64,000 nucleotides of DNA from JALYLC01 sp963743275 (GCA_963743275.1 CAVUPB010000006.1:575708-639707); one strand, 5' to 3'. Shown: positions 26,076-34,834, numbered from the stretch's first letter. Notes: generated by a model from the sequence alone, not told the origin. Numbers and translations are program-made.

Positions 26076-27293
26076 GTGCACCGCGCCGTCGTGTCGCTCC
26101 CCGACGGCCTCGAGGCGCAGGAGCGCTGGGTCCTCGGCGAGCTCTGCACCGCGGCCGGCCTGCGGGTCGCCGACATGGCGCCTCCCCTCCCCCTCGACCC
26201 GGCGTGGGACATTCCGGCGGCCGCGGCGCTGCTCGCCCGCAGCGAGGAGCTCGCGGCGCCCGCCGACGAGCACGGGCGCTTCCCGGCCTCCGCGTCCGGC
26301 CTGGCGCCGGGAGCCGCGCCCCTCGACGAGCTCGTGCTCGCCCTGCGCGCGTCCGCCTTCGCCCCCGAGCCGGTCTACCCCGGCGGTGCCCGCTTCGCGG
26401 TCGCGCTGACGCACGACATCGACACGCCGTGGCGCTGGACGCGGCGCGGCGTGCTCGGCGCGGCCTCGCGCTTGAAGGGCGCGCTCGCGCAGGGCGACGC
26501 CGCCGCGGCGCGGCTCGAGGCGACGGGCCTGGCGCTCGCCCCGCTGCACCGCATCGGCCGCAGCGACCCCAACTGGTCGCACCGCCGCTTCGCCGCGAGC
26601 GAGCGGGAGCGCGGCTTCAGCTCGACCTGCTTCGTGCTCGCGGCCCACCGCGACCCCCACGACGGCGCGGCGCCGGAGGCCTACGACGCGCGCCGCGCGC
26701 GGCTCGTCGGCGAGCTCGAGCGCCTCGGCCTCGAGGTCGGCCTGCACGCGAGCTACACCTGCCTGGCCGACGAGCGGCTGATCGCCGCCGAGCGCGCCGA
26801 GCTCGCGCGCCTGCTCGGCGGGCCGGTCGCCGGCAATCGCCACCACTACCTGCGGCTGCCGTGGCACGACGGCATCCGCGCACTCGACCGCCTCGGCTTC
26901 GCATACGACACGACGCTCGGCTTCGCCGAGCGCCCCGGAGCGCGCGCCGGGCTGTCGTTCCCGTTCCATCCCTGGGACGTCGCCGCGGCGCGGCCCCTGC
27001 GCATCCTCGAGCTCCCGCTCGTCCTGATGGACGCCACGCTGGCCGAGGAGCGCTACCTCGGCCTCTCGCCCGAGGAGGCCTGGCCCGAGATCGAGCGCGT
27101 GCTCGACCACCTGCACGACGTCGGCGGCTGCGCCAGCGTGCTCTGGCACAACGACCGCTTCGACCGCGTCTACGGCCGCGGCTGGGACCGCGTCTACGAG
27201 CGCCTGCTCGACGGCATCGTGGCGCGCGGCGGGCATGCCGGCAGCGCACAGGAGCTCGCTGCCTTCTGGCGGGACGAGCGATGCGCGTCCTGA
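26076..27293 (+). CDS. Polysaccharide deacetylase-family protein
   Basis: 405 residues; the second half is a NodB-like deacetylase fold. ALTHDIDTPWRW supplies the catalytic Asp pair, EVGLHASYTC and AGNRHHYLRL the later motifs, and SVLWHNDRFD the C-terminal His. The N-terminal ~100 residues are a separate domain without clear relatives by eye. It has no signal peptide, so it may act in the cytoplasm on lipid-linked or nucleotide sugars. GTG 26076 is leaderless by the TAGGAT pattern. Its 3' end overlaps the following glycosyltransferase by 13 bases. Confidence 0.75.
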   Translation: MHRAVVSLPDGLEAQERWVLGELCTAAGLRVADMAPPLPLDPAWDIPAAAALLARSEELAAPADEHGRFPASASGLAPGAAPLDELVLALRASAFAPEPVYPGGARFAVALTHDIDTPWRWTRRGVLGAASRLKGALAQGDAAAARLEATGLALAPLHRIGRSDPNWSHRRFAASERERGFSSTCFVLAAHRDPHDGAAPEAYDARRARLVGELERLGLEVGLHASYTCLADERLIAAERAELARLLGGPVAGNRHHYLRLPWHDGIRALDRLGFAYDTTLGFAERPGARAGLSFPFHPWDVAAARPLRILELPLVLMDATLAEERYLGLSPEEAWPEIERVLDHLHDVGGCASVLWHNDRFDRVYGRGWDRVYERLLDGIVARGGHAGSAQELAAFWRDERCAS

Positions 27294-28585
27294 TCGTCTC
27301 GTTCTACTTCCCGCCCGCCGGGGGCGGGGGCGTCCAGCGCGTGCTGAAGCTCTGCCGCCACCTGCCCGAGCTCGGCATCGAGGTCGACGTGCTCGCACCC
27401 GACGATCCCAAGTGGAGTGCCGTCGACCCCGGGCTGGCCGCCGACATCCCGCCCGGCACGACCGTCCATCGCGCCCGCTACCGGGGACCGTCGCATGCGC
27501 AGACGCCCGCCGCCCGCCTCGCCGCCGCGCACGGCCCCGGCGCGCTCGGCGTGCGCGCCGCGCTGCTCGGCCGGAGGGTGCTGCTGCCCGACCCCGAGGT
27601 CGCCTGGTTTCCCGACGCCGTCCGCGCCGGGGCGCGCGCCGTGCGCGAGCGCCACATCGACGTCGTCGTCTCGACCTCGCCGCCGAACTCGCTGCACGTC
27701 GTCGCCGCCGCCATCGCGCGGCGCGCGGGCGTGCCGTTCGTGGCCGACTTCCGCGACTCCTGGCTGGCGAATCCGCATCGCCGCTACGAGCGCCGCAGCG
27801 TGCGCGCCAAGCGCGCCGTCGAGGGCCGCATCGCGCGCGCGGCGCTGCGCCGCGTCGCGGCGATCAGCGCCGTGACGCCCGCGATCGCCGCGGAGGCGAC
27901 CGCGCTCGCGCCCGCCGGCACGCCCGTGCGCGTCGTCGCCAACGGCTGCGACTTCGACGAGTTCGACGGGCTCGTCTACGCGCGCGGCGAGCGCATGCGC
28001 ATCGTCCACGCGGGATCGTTCTTCGGAGAGCGCACGCCGCGGCCGTTCCTGAGCGCGTTCGCGGGACTGCTGCGCGCGCGCCCCGAGCTGCGCGGGCGCG
28101 TGCAGGCGGCGTTCCTGGGCGAGCTGCGGCCCGCCGATCGCGAGTGGGCGCTCGGCCTCGGCCTCGGCGACGCACTCGCGCTCGAGGGCTTCCGGCCGCA
28201 CGCCGAGGCGCTCGCGGCCATGCGCGCGGCCGATGTCCTGCTGCTGCTCGTGCCGCGCGCGGGCGGCCGCGGGCTCTCGGTCGTCTCGGGCAAGGTCTTC
28301 GAGTACCTCGCGGCCGAGCGGCCGATCGTCGCGCTCGTGCCGCCCGAGGGCGATGCTGCGACGCTCCTGCGCGACACGGGCTCGGCCTGGATCGCCGATC
28401 CGGACGACGAGACCGCGATCGCGGCCGCCGCCGGCGAGGCCGTCGCCGCCTGGGAGGCCGATCTGCTCGGCGAGCGGCGCCTGACGCCCGAGTGGCGCGA
28501 GCGGCTCGATCGGCGCACGCGCGCCCGCGAGCTCGCGGAGCTCCTGCGCGAGGTCGCCGGCGACGCAGAGCGCAGCCCGGTCTGA
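27281..28585 (+). CDS. GT4-family glycosyltransferase
   Basis: 434 residues in GT-B form. The N-domain begins MRVLIVSFYFPPAGGGGVQRVLKL with the glycine loop, the linker holds VSTSPPNSLHVVA and PFVADFRDSW, and the C-domain carries VANGCDFDEF and VFEYLAAERPIVAL with the family E-x7-E-like site. It should transfer a sugar from a nucleotide donor on the cytoplasmic face. It starts inside the 3' end of the deacetylase gene, so the pair is co-expressed. Confidence 0.88.
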   Translation: MRVLIVSFYFPPAGGGGVQRVLKLCRHLPELGIEVDVLAPDDPKWSAVDPGLAADIPPGTTVHRARYRGPSHAQTPAARLAAAHGPGALGVRAALLGRRVLLPDPEVAWFPDAVRAGARAVRERHIDVVVSTSPPNSLHVVAAAIARRAGVPFVADFRDSWLANPHRRYERRSVRAKRAVEGRIARAALRRVAAISAVTPAIAAEATALAPAGTPVRVVANGCDFDEFDGLVYARGERMRIVHAGSFFGERTPRPFLSAFAGLLRARPELRGRVQAAFLGELRPADREWALGLGLGDALALEGFRPHAEALAAMRAADVLLLLVPRAGGRGLSVVSGKVFEYLAAERPIVALVPPEGDAATLLRDTGSAWIADPDDETAIAAAAGEAVAAWEADLLGERRLTPEWRERLDRRTRARELAELLREVAGDAERSPV

Positions 28586-28719
28586 GGTCAGCGGGCGCCG
28601 GCGGGCCCCAAACCGCGCCCGCGAGCGTGTATAGGTTCGAACGCAGGTAGGTACGCGTTGTTCCGCGCGTTCCCGAGCCGTCTCACGTCAGTGCGCGTCC
28701 GCCGCGACGGGGTACTTGG

Positions 28720-28725
28720 TACCCT
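28720..28725 (+). promoter_or_regulatory. -10 element upstream of the GtrB-like gene
   Basis: TACCCT ends six bases before GTG 28732. The 146-base intergenic region before it holds no other clear element. Confidence 0.55.
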
Positions 28726-28731
28726 CGTCAC

Positions 28732-29721
28732 GTGTCGGCGGCCGCTGAAGAGGAGGCCGTGCTGGCGTCGGCGGGGATCGGCGAGGGCGCAGCGCGGCCC
28801 GACGTGAGCGTCGTCGTGACGGTCTTCAACGAGGCGCGCAACATCGACGAGCTGATCGAGCGGCTCGAGCGCGCGCTCGTCGCCTGGGGCCGTCCGTGGG
28901 AGGTCCTGCTCGTCGACGACGGCTCGAGCGACGGCTCGCGGGCGTTGCTGCGGGCCGCCCACGCACGCGACCGCCGTTTCCGCGTCGTCCTGCTCAAGCG
29001 CAACTTCGGCCAGCACCCGGCGATGGCCGCCGGGATGCTGCACGCGCGCGCCGGCATCGTCGTGACGATGGACGGCGACCTCCAGAACGACCCCGACGAC
29101 ATCGGCAAGCTCGTGGCGGCGCTCGAGGACAACGGCGTGGACGTCGCGTCGGGGCGCCGCGGCGCGCGCGCCGACGCGCTCATGAGCCGCAAGCTGCCCT
29201 CGCGTGCGATCAACGGCATGCTGCGGCGGCTCACGAGCGTCGAGATCTCCGACTACGGCTGCGCCTTCAACGCCTACCGCCGGAGCGCGATCGAGCCCGT
29301 TCTCCACCGCGTCGGCAGGCAGAAGTTCACGAAGGCGCTGATCCTCTCGACCGGCGCCTCGGTCGTCGAGGTCGACCTCCAGCACCATGCGCGCGAGGGC
29401 CAGGCCTCGCGCTACTCGTCGATGCGGCTCGTGCGCCTCGCGCTGCACGTGCTCTTCGGGTTCTGGCCGCAGCCGATCCAGTGGGCCGGCGCGGTCATCG
29501 CGATCGTCATGACGCTCGCCTCCCTCGGGCTCGGCACGTATGGCGCGATCTACTGGATCGCTGAGGCAAACTTCCCGGGCCCGACCTTCCTCGCCTCGCT
29601 GATCCTCGGCGTGCTGGCGGTGCAGGGCTTCATTCTCGCGTTGCTCGGCGAGTACGTGATGCGCATCCAGCGCGACGTCGAGCAGCGCCCGCTCTACGTG
29701 ATCGACGAGGTTCTCGAATGA
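28732..29721 (+). CDS. GT2 polyprenyl-phosphate sugar transferase (GtrB/ArnC-like)
   Basis: 329 residues: a GT-A domain with VSVVVTVFNEARNIDELIERL, LLVDDGSSDGS, NFGQHPAMAAGM and the DxD at TMDGDLQNDP, followed by two C-terminal membrane helices (about residues 236-260 and 272-298). This is the dolichol-phosphate-mannose synthase class that loads sugar onto undecaprenyl phosphate, feeding membrane GT-C enzymes such as the one at 24434. The gene is coupled by ATGA to a sugar dehydratase. Confidence 0.88.
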   Translation: MSAAAEEEAVLASAGIGEGAARPDVSVVVTVFNEARNIDELIERLERALVAWGRPWEVLLVDDGSSDGSRALLRAAHARDRRFRVVLLKRNFGQHPAMAAGMLHARAGIVVTMDGDLQNDPDDIGKLVAALEDNGVDVASGRRGARADALMSRKLPSRAINGMLRRLTSVEISDYGCAFNAYRRSAIEPVLHRVGRQKFTKALILSTGASVVEVDLQHHAREGQASRYSSMRLVRLALHVLFGFWPQPIQWAGAVIAIVMTLASLGLGTYGAIYWIAEANFPGPTFLASLILGVLAVQGFILALLGEYVMRIQRDVEQRPLYVIDEVLE

Positions 29722-30698
29722 CGCGCGTGCTCGTCACCGGCGGTGCCGGCTTCATCAGCTCCAACCTCTGCCGGCACCTCCTGCGCACGAGCGAGCACGA
29801 GGTCGTGATCATGGACGCGCTCACGTACGCGGGGAACACGGACAACATCGCCGACCTGCTCGGGCACGAGCGGCTCGCGTTCGTCGAGGGCGACATCCGC
29901 GACGCGGCGCACGTCGAGGAGATCGTCGCAGGCGTGGACGTGATCGTGAACGCCGCCGCCGAGTCGCATGTCGAGAAGTCGATCCTGGACGGCGCGAGCG
30001 AATTCGTGACGACGAACGTCGAGGGCACGCAGGTGCTGCTCGACGCGTGTCGCCGGCATCCGGTCGAGCGCTTCATCCTCGTCTCGTCGAGCGAGGTCTA
30101 CGGCACCGCCGAGCGCGACCCGATGGACGAGGAGCACCCGCTCAACCCGCGCTCGCCGTACGCGGCCACGAAGGCCGGCGGCGACCGCCTCGTCTACAGC
30201 TACTGGTGCACGTACGGCACGCCGGCCGTGGTCGTCCGCCCGTTCAACAACTACGGGCCGTTCCAGCACCCCGAGAAGGTCATCCCGCGCTTCATCACGG
30301 CGGCGCTGCAGGACCGCCCGCTGACGGTGCACGGCGGCGGCACGGCGAGCCGCGACTGGCTGCACGTGGAGGACACCTCGGAGGCCATCGCCGCCGTCAT
30401 CGCCGCCCCGCTCGAGCGCATCGCGGGCGAGGTCCTGAACGTGGCCACGGGCGTCGACGTCGACGTTCAGAGCATCGCCGAGCGCATCTGCGACAGCCTC
30501 GGCAAGCCGCGCTCGCTGATCTCGCACGTCGCCGACCGGCCCGGCCAGGTCGACCGCCACATCGGCTCGACCGGCAAGGCCGCCGAGCTCGTGGGCTGGC
30601 GCGCGCGCATCGGCTTCGACGAGGGACTCGAGCGCACGATCCGCTGGTACGCCGACAACCCGGCCTGGTGGGCGGCGCACATGACCACCCTCAGCTAG
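29718..30698 (+). CDS. NAD-dependent epimerase/dehydratase (RmlB-like)
   Basis: A 326-residue extended short-chain dehydrogenase close to dTDP-glucose 4,6-dehydratase: VTGGAGFISSN at the NAD site, ALTYAGNTDN, AAESHVEKSI, SSSEVYG and SPYAATKAGGDRL with the catalytic Tyr-x3-Lys, then RPFNNYGPFQHPEK. The last glycine of the usual GGAGFIGS loop is Ser here. It converts a nucleotide sugar for this locus. ATG 29718 shares ATGA with the upstream stop. Confidence 0.87.
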   Translation: MTRVLVTGGAGFISSNLCRHLLRTSEHEVVIMDALTYAGNTDNIADLLGHERLAFVEGDIRDAAHVEEIVAGVDVIVNAAAESHVEKSILDGASEFVTTNVEGTQVLLDACRRHPVERFILVSSSEVYGTAERDPMDEEHPLNPRSPYAATKAGGDRLVYSYWCTYGTPAVVVRPFNNYGPFQHPEKVIPRFITAALQDRPLTVHGGGTASRDWLHVEDTSEAIAAVIAAPLERIAGEVLNVATGVDVDVQSIAERICDSLGKPRSLISHVADRPGQVDRHIGSTGKAAELVGWRARIGFDEGLERTIRWYADNPAWWAAHMTTLS

Positions 30699-30707
30699 CG
30701 CGCGGCG

Positions 30708-31872
30708 ATTCCGACCGGGCCTCTCATCGTCCTGGGCGCCGGGGCCGGGCAGTTCGGCGCCTTCGCGGCGGCCCGCCGGCTCGGCATCGAGACGATCGCG
30801 TGCGACTTCGATCCCGCGCCGTTCTGCGTGCGCGAGGGCCTCGCCGACCGCTTCGAGGAGATCTCGGCGATGGACGCCGCGGCGGTGGCGGCGCTCGCCC
30901 GACGCGAGCGCGCGGGCGGTCTGATCTCGCCGGGCACCGACGGCCCCGTGCGGATCGCCGCCGAGGTGGCGGCCGCGCTCGGCCTGCCCCACCCGATCGA
31001 CCCCGCTGCCGCCGCGCGCGCGACCGACAAGTGCGAGCAGCGCCGCGCCTTCGACCGCGCGGGCGTGCCCCATCCGGCCTGGAGCGAGGACGGCACGGGC
31101 CTGCCCGCGACCGCGCCGCATCGTCGTCAAGCCGGCCGCGGCACAGGGCCAGCGGGGACTCGAGATCGTCGAGCCGGGCGGCGCCCTGGCCGCCGCCGTG
31201 GCGGGCGCGCAGGCGATCTCGCGCGACGGCCGGGCGCTCTGCGAGGAGTTCGTCGAGGGCCCGGAGCTGACGGTCAACGCGTTCGTCGAGGACGGCCGCT
31301 TCGTGCCGCTCACCGTCACCGATCGCGAGCGTGCGCTGGCCTTCGGCGTCGCGACCGCGCACCTGTACCCGTCCGAGCACCCCGTCGGGGACGTCGTCGC
31401 CGCGGCCGAAACCGCCTGCCGTGCGCTCGGAATCGCCGGCGGGCCGACGTACACGCAGGTGCTGCTCACGCCCGGCGGGCCGCGCGTCATGGAGGTCGCT
31501 GCGCGCCTCGGTGGCGGCCACGACGCCGAGCTCTGCGCCGCCGCCCTCGGGGTCGACCTGAGCGCCGCCGCCGTCCGCGCCGCGCTCGGCCTCGCCCCCG
31601 GGCCGCTCGCTCCGGCACGCGACCGCGCCGCCGTGGTGCGCTTCCTGATCGCGCCGGCCGGGCGCCTCGTGCGCGTCGACGGCCTGGCCGAGGCGCGTGC
31701 CCTGCCGGGCGTGGAGCTCGCCTACGCCTACCGCGCGCCGGGAGCGCAGATCGGCCCGCTCGTGCGCGGCCCCGACCGCGCGGGGTTCGTGCTCGCGTCG
31801 GGCGCCACGCGTCCGGAGGCCGAGGCGGCCGCGCGGGCGGCCGAGGCGGCCATCCGGTTCGTCGTGGAGTAG
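30708..31872 (+). CDS. ATP-grasp ligase, apparent frameshift near 31115
   Basis: The first frame carries the N-domain LIVLGAGAGQFGAFAAARRLG and the linker to about 31115; a second frame then continues with IVVKPAAAQGQRGLEIVE, EFVEGPELTVNAF and VMEVAARLGGGHDAE, the ATP-grasp nucleotide and metal motifs. The two halves together make one complete ATP-grasp enzyme, so a one-base indel is likely. No ATG, GTG or TTG lies between the upstream stop (30696-30698) and the glycine loop in the first frame; ATT 30708 is the best candidate start. The enzyme should form an amide or ester in polysaccharide or cofactor synthesis; the substrate is unknown. Confidence 0.7.
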
Positions 31873-31945
31873 CGTCTCGAGCGCTGGACAGTAGGAGCGC
31901 CCAAGCGGGCAGCACGACTTTAGGGCAGCCAAAGTCGCACGACGG

Positions 31946-31971
31946 ATCCGTTATGGGCATCCGTTATGGGC
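31946..31971. repeat. Perfect tandem 13-bp repeat upstream of the mntR-like gene
   Basis: ATCCGTTATGGGC occurs twice without a gap (31946-31958 and 31959-31971), ending 12 bases before the palindromic operator. It may be an activator or repressor site or a local duplication. Confidence 0.7.
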
Positions 31972-31982
31972 GATGCCAGGGA

Positions 31983-31999
31983 TTAGATTCATCTAAACT
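31983..31999 (+). promoter_or_regulatory. MntR/DtxR-type operator overlapping a -10 element
   Basis: TTAGAT-TC-ATCTAA (31983-31996) is a perfect inverted repeat resembling DtxR/MntR boxes. TAAACT (31994-31999) overlaps its right half and ends seven bases before ATG 32007. Bound repressor would block polymerase. Confidence 0.75.
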
Positions 32000-32006
32000 C
32001 AATTTC

Positions 32007-32666
32007 ATGCTGGTCATGACCGAGACCGTGCAGGACTACCTGAAGGCGATCTGGATGCTCGATCGCTCCGGGAGCGTGAGCACGAGCGCGCTCGCCGAGC
32101 GCCTCGGCGTCACGGCTGCCTCCGCGACCGCGATGATCAAGCGGCTCGCCGGCGTGGGGCTCGTGCGCCACGAGCCGTACCACGGCGTCTCGCTGACGGA
32201 GGCGGGCACGCAGGCGGCGCTCGAGGTCATCCGCCACCACCGCCTGCTCGAGCTGTACCTGATGCAGGCGCTCGGGCTCTCGTGGGACGAGGTGCACGCC
32301 GAGGCCGAGCGCCTCGAGCACCACCTCTCCGAGACGCTCGAGGCGCGCATCGACGCCGCGCTCGGCCATCCGACGCGCGACCCGCACGGCGATCCGATCC
32401 CGACGGCCGAGCTCGAGCTGGCCGACGATGACGACCGGCCGCTGAGCGAGCTCCCGGGGGGCGGCGAGGCCGTGATCCGGCGAGTGCCCGACGGCGACCC
32501 CGGGCTGCTGCGCTACCTCGCCGAGCTCGGCCTCCTACCCGACGAGCGCGTGGTCATGGTCGGCCAGGCGCCCTTCGACGGCCCGCTCACGGTCGAGGTC
32601 GCGGGCGAGCGCCACGCGATCTCGCGCGAGCTCGCCGAGCGCATCCTGATCGGAGGCGGCCCCTGA
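32007..32666 (+). CDS. DtxR/MntR-family metal-dependent repressor
   Basis: 219 residues: an N-terminal winged helix (DYLKAIWMLDRSGSVSTSALAERLGVTAASATAMIKRL, about residues 8-45), the metal-binding/dimerisation domain with HHRLLELYLMQALGLSWDEVHAEAERLEHHLSE, and a C-terminal FeoA/SH3-like domain. It senses Mn(II) or Fe(II) and likely represses itself and the transporter that follows nine bases downstream, through the operator over its -10 element. ATG 32007 fits the leaderless spacing; ATG 32016 is an alternative. Confidence 0.9.
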   Translation: MLVMTETVQDYLKAIWMLDRSGSVSTSALAERLGVTAASATAMIKRLAGVGLVRHEPYHGVSLTEAGTQAALEVIRHHRLLELYLMQALGLSWDEVHAEAERLEHHLSETLEARIDAALGHPTRDPHGDPIPTAELELADDDDRPLSELPGGGEAVIRRVPDGDPGLLRYLAELGLLPDERVVMVGQAPFDGPLTVEVAGERHAISRELAERILIGGGP

Positions 32667-32674
32667 ATCCGCCG

Positions 32675-33976
32675 GTGCGAGACGATCTGCCCGCCGTCGC
32701 GCTGCCCGGCGAGCAGCGCGTACTCGAGGCGGCGCAGCGCGCGCTCGCCGAGCACCGGCGCGGCCTGCGCGGCCTGTGGCCCTTCCTGGGGCCGGCCTTC
32801 ATCGCGGCGATCGCCTACGTCGACCCCGGCAACTTCGCGACGAACATCGCCTCGGGCTCGAAGTACGGCTACCTGCTGCTGTGGGTCATCCTCGTCTCGA
32901 ACCTGATGGCGATGCTGATCCAGACGATGAGCGCCAAGCTCGGCATCGCGACGGGCCACAACCTCGCCGAGATCAGCCGCCAGCAGTTCTCGCACCCCAT
33001 GCGCATCTTCCTGTGGCTGCAGGCCGAGGCGGTCGCGATGGCCTGCGATCTCGCCGAGTTCGTCGGCGCCGCGCTCGGCTTCCACCTGCTCTTCGGCCTG
33101 CCGCTCCTGCCCGCGGGCATTCTCACGGGCGTCGTCACGTTCGCGATCCTGAGCGCCGAGCTGCGGGGCGTGCGCCATCTCGAGGCCGTCATCACCGTGC
33201 TCGTCGGCGTCATCGTGGCCGCGTTCGTCTACGAGATCCTGCAATCCCACCCCGACGGGGGCGCGGCGCTGAAGGGCCTCGTGACGCCGCAGTTCGCCGA
33301 CTCGGAGAGCGTGCTGCTGGCCGCCGGCATCCTCGGCGCCACGGTCATGCCCCACGTCATCTACCTGCACTCGTCGCTCACCCAGCGCCGCGTGGTCGGC
33401 GCCGATGCCGACGAGCGCCGGCGCATCTTCCGCTTCGAGCAGATCGACGTCGTCATCGCGATGACGATCGCAGGGCTCGTCAACATGGCGATGCTGGTCA
33501 TGGCGGCGGGCATCTTCCACTCGCGCGGCCTGACCGGCATCGGCGACATCGACGAGGCCTACCACGGGCTCGGGACGATCATCGGCGGTCACGCCGACGT
33601 GATCTTCGGGATCGCGCTGCTCGCCTCCGGGCTCTCGTCCTCGAGCGTCGGCACGCTCGCCGGCCAGGTCGTCATGCAGGGCTACATCAACCGCCAGATC
33701 CCGCTCTTCCTGCGACGCATGATCACGATGGCCCCGGCGCTGATCGTGCTCGCGATCCCGAGCATCAACCCGTCGAGCGCGCTCGTGATCTCGCAGGTCG
33801 GCCTCTCCTTCGGCATCCCGTTCGCGCTCATCCCGCTCGTCCTCTTCTGCCGCAACCGCGAGCTGATGGGCGATCTCGTCAACCGCCGCGCGACGAATGT
33901 CGCCGCCTACGTCGTCGTGGGCGTGATCGTGTCGCTCAACGTCTTCCTGCTCTTCGACACGATCATCCTGCGCTGA
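32675..33976 (+). CDS. mntH: NRAMP-family manganese transporter
   Basis: 433 residues with about eleven membrane helices. Helix 1 has AAIAYVDPGNFATN, the DPGN metal motif, and helix 6 has ATVMPHVIYLHS with the M-P-H metal site. It imports Mn(II), and perhaps Fe(II), with protons. It lies directly after the metal-dependent repressor with only eight bases between them and is likely co-transcribed. A second DtxR-type regulator converges from the other side. Confidence 0.93.
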   Translation: MRDDLPAVALPGEQRVLEAAQRALAEHRRGLRGLWPFLGPAFIAAIAYVDPGNFATNIASGSKYGYLLLWVILVSNLMAMLIQTMSAKLGIATGHNLAEISRQQFSHPMRIFLWLQAEAVAMACDLAEFVGAALGFHLLFGLPLLPAGILTGVVTFAILSAELRGVRHLEAVITVLVGVIVAAFVYEILQSHPDGGAALKGLVTPQFADSESVLLAAGILGATVMPHVIYLHSSLTQRRVVGADADERRRIFRFEQIDVVIAMTIAGLVNMAMLVMAAGIFHSRGLTGIGDIDEAYHGLGTIIGGHADVIFGIALLASGLSSSSVGTLAGQVVMQGYINRQIPLFLRRMITMAPALIVLAIPSINPSSALVISQVGLSFGIPFALIPLVLFCRNRELMGDLVNRRATNVAAYVVVGVIVSLNVFLLFDTIILR

Positions 33977-34067
33977 GTCTCACCCGCGGTCGGCCGGATC
34001 CACCGCCCCTGCGCGAACCATCGCCGCATCGTGCGGATGCTCGGCACCGTGGCGTGGTCGAGCGAAT

Positions 34068-34096
34068 GCCGGCCGCGCGCCCGGCGCGCGGCCGGC
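34068..34096. terminator. Bidirectional hairpin between mntH and the second dtxR-type gene
   Basis: Two perfect 13-base GC-only arms (34068-34080 and 34084-34096) flank a three-base loop, midway between convergent genes. No T-tract follows, but stem strength and position fit a shared terminator. Confidence 0.6.
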
Positions 34097-34106
34097 GAGA
34101 AGCGCC

Positions 34107-34826
34107 TCAGCGCCCCCAGGACGTGTGCAGCGCGACGGCCGCGCCCGGCACGTCGACCTCGGCGATCGCGCCGCCGCCGTTCGACTCGATCGCCACGGTG
34201 ACGGCGCGCGACTCGGGGATGCTCAGGGTCGTCGCGCCCTTGGCGGGGGTCTGCAGCTCGAGCGACTCGCCTGTCAGACCCGTGATCTCGATCGAGTCGC
34301 CGGGCTCGATTCCGGCGCGCTTGAAGGCGTGCAGCAGTTCCTCGGCCTCGTTCTCGTGCCGTAGGACGCGCACGGTCGACCCCACCGGGACGGTCACGAG
34401 CGGGACGCCCGGTTCGCGCGGGGCATCGCCGATGGGGTGGCCGTGCGGGCAGGTCGTGACGCCGACGAGGAGCTTGCGCATGCGCTCCTCGAGGTTCTCC
34501 GAGATGCCGTGCTCGAACGAGTGCGCCTCCTCGTGCACCTCGTCCCACGGGATGCCGAAGACCTGCACGAGGAACGCCTCGATCAGGCGGTGGCGCGTGA
34601 CGATGCGGCTCGCCGACTGCTCGCCCATGTCGGTGAAGCGCAGGCGCTTGCGCTCGTCGCGCACGACGAAGCCGTCGTCCACGAGGCGGCGCACCATCTC
34701 GAGCGCGGTCGGCTGCGAGACGCCGACGGCGCGCGCGAGGTTCGCCTGCGTCGCGTCGATGCCGGCCTCGTTCATCCAGAAGAGCTTCTCGAGGTACTCC
34801 TCGACCGTGGACGTGAGGGCCTCCAT
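34107..34826 (-). CDS. DtxR-family transcriptional regulator
   Basis: 239 residues with the same three-domain plan as the repressor at 32007: winged helix (TVEEYLEKLFWMNEAGIDATQANLARAVGVSQPTALEMVRRL), metal/dimer domain (RHRLIEAFLVQVFGIPWDEVHEEAHSFEHGISE) and FeoA-like C-terminus (VPVGSTVRVLRH, GIEPGDSIEI). It may sense iron where its neighbour senses manganese. ATG 34826 has TAGACT eight bases upstream on the minus strand. It is divergent from the secreted beta-propeller gene. Confidence 0.88.
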   Translation of the reverse strand: MEALTSTVEEYLEKLFWMNEAGIDATQANLARAVGVSQPTALEMVRRLVDDGFVVRDERKRLRFTDMGEQSASRIVTRHRLIEAFLVQVFGIPWDEVHEEAHSFEHGISENLEERMRKLLVGVTTCPHGHPIGDAPREPGVPLVTVPVGSTVRVLRHENEAEELLHAFKRAGIEPGDSIEITGLTGESLELQTPAKGATTLSIPESRAVTVAIESNGGGAIAEVDVPGAAVALHTSWGR

Positions 34827-34834
34827 GGGCGCAG

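Noticed and set aside
24294..27398. A >1000-codon minus-strand frame across 24.3-27.4 kb
   Set aside because: It is antisense to the deacetylase and lies in a wrong frame of the membrane glycosyltransferase; its composition is low-complexity Arg/Ala/Gly.
28620..28650. GGTTCGAA, resembling a tRNA T-loop
   Set aside because: No acceptor or anticodon stems can be formed around it; nothing else tRNA-like is present in the window.
30699..31872. Treating the ATP-grasp gene as a decayed pseudogene
   Set aside because: Only one frame change, both halves keep all motifs, and other genes in the window show the same isolated indels; a sequence error is simpler.
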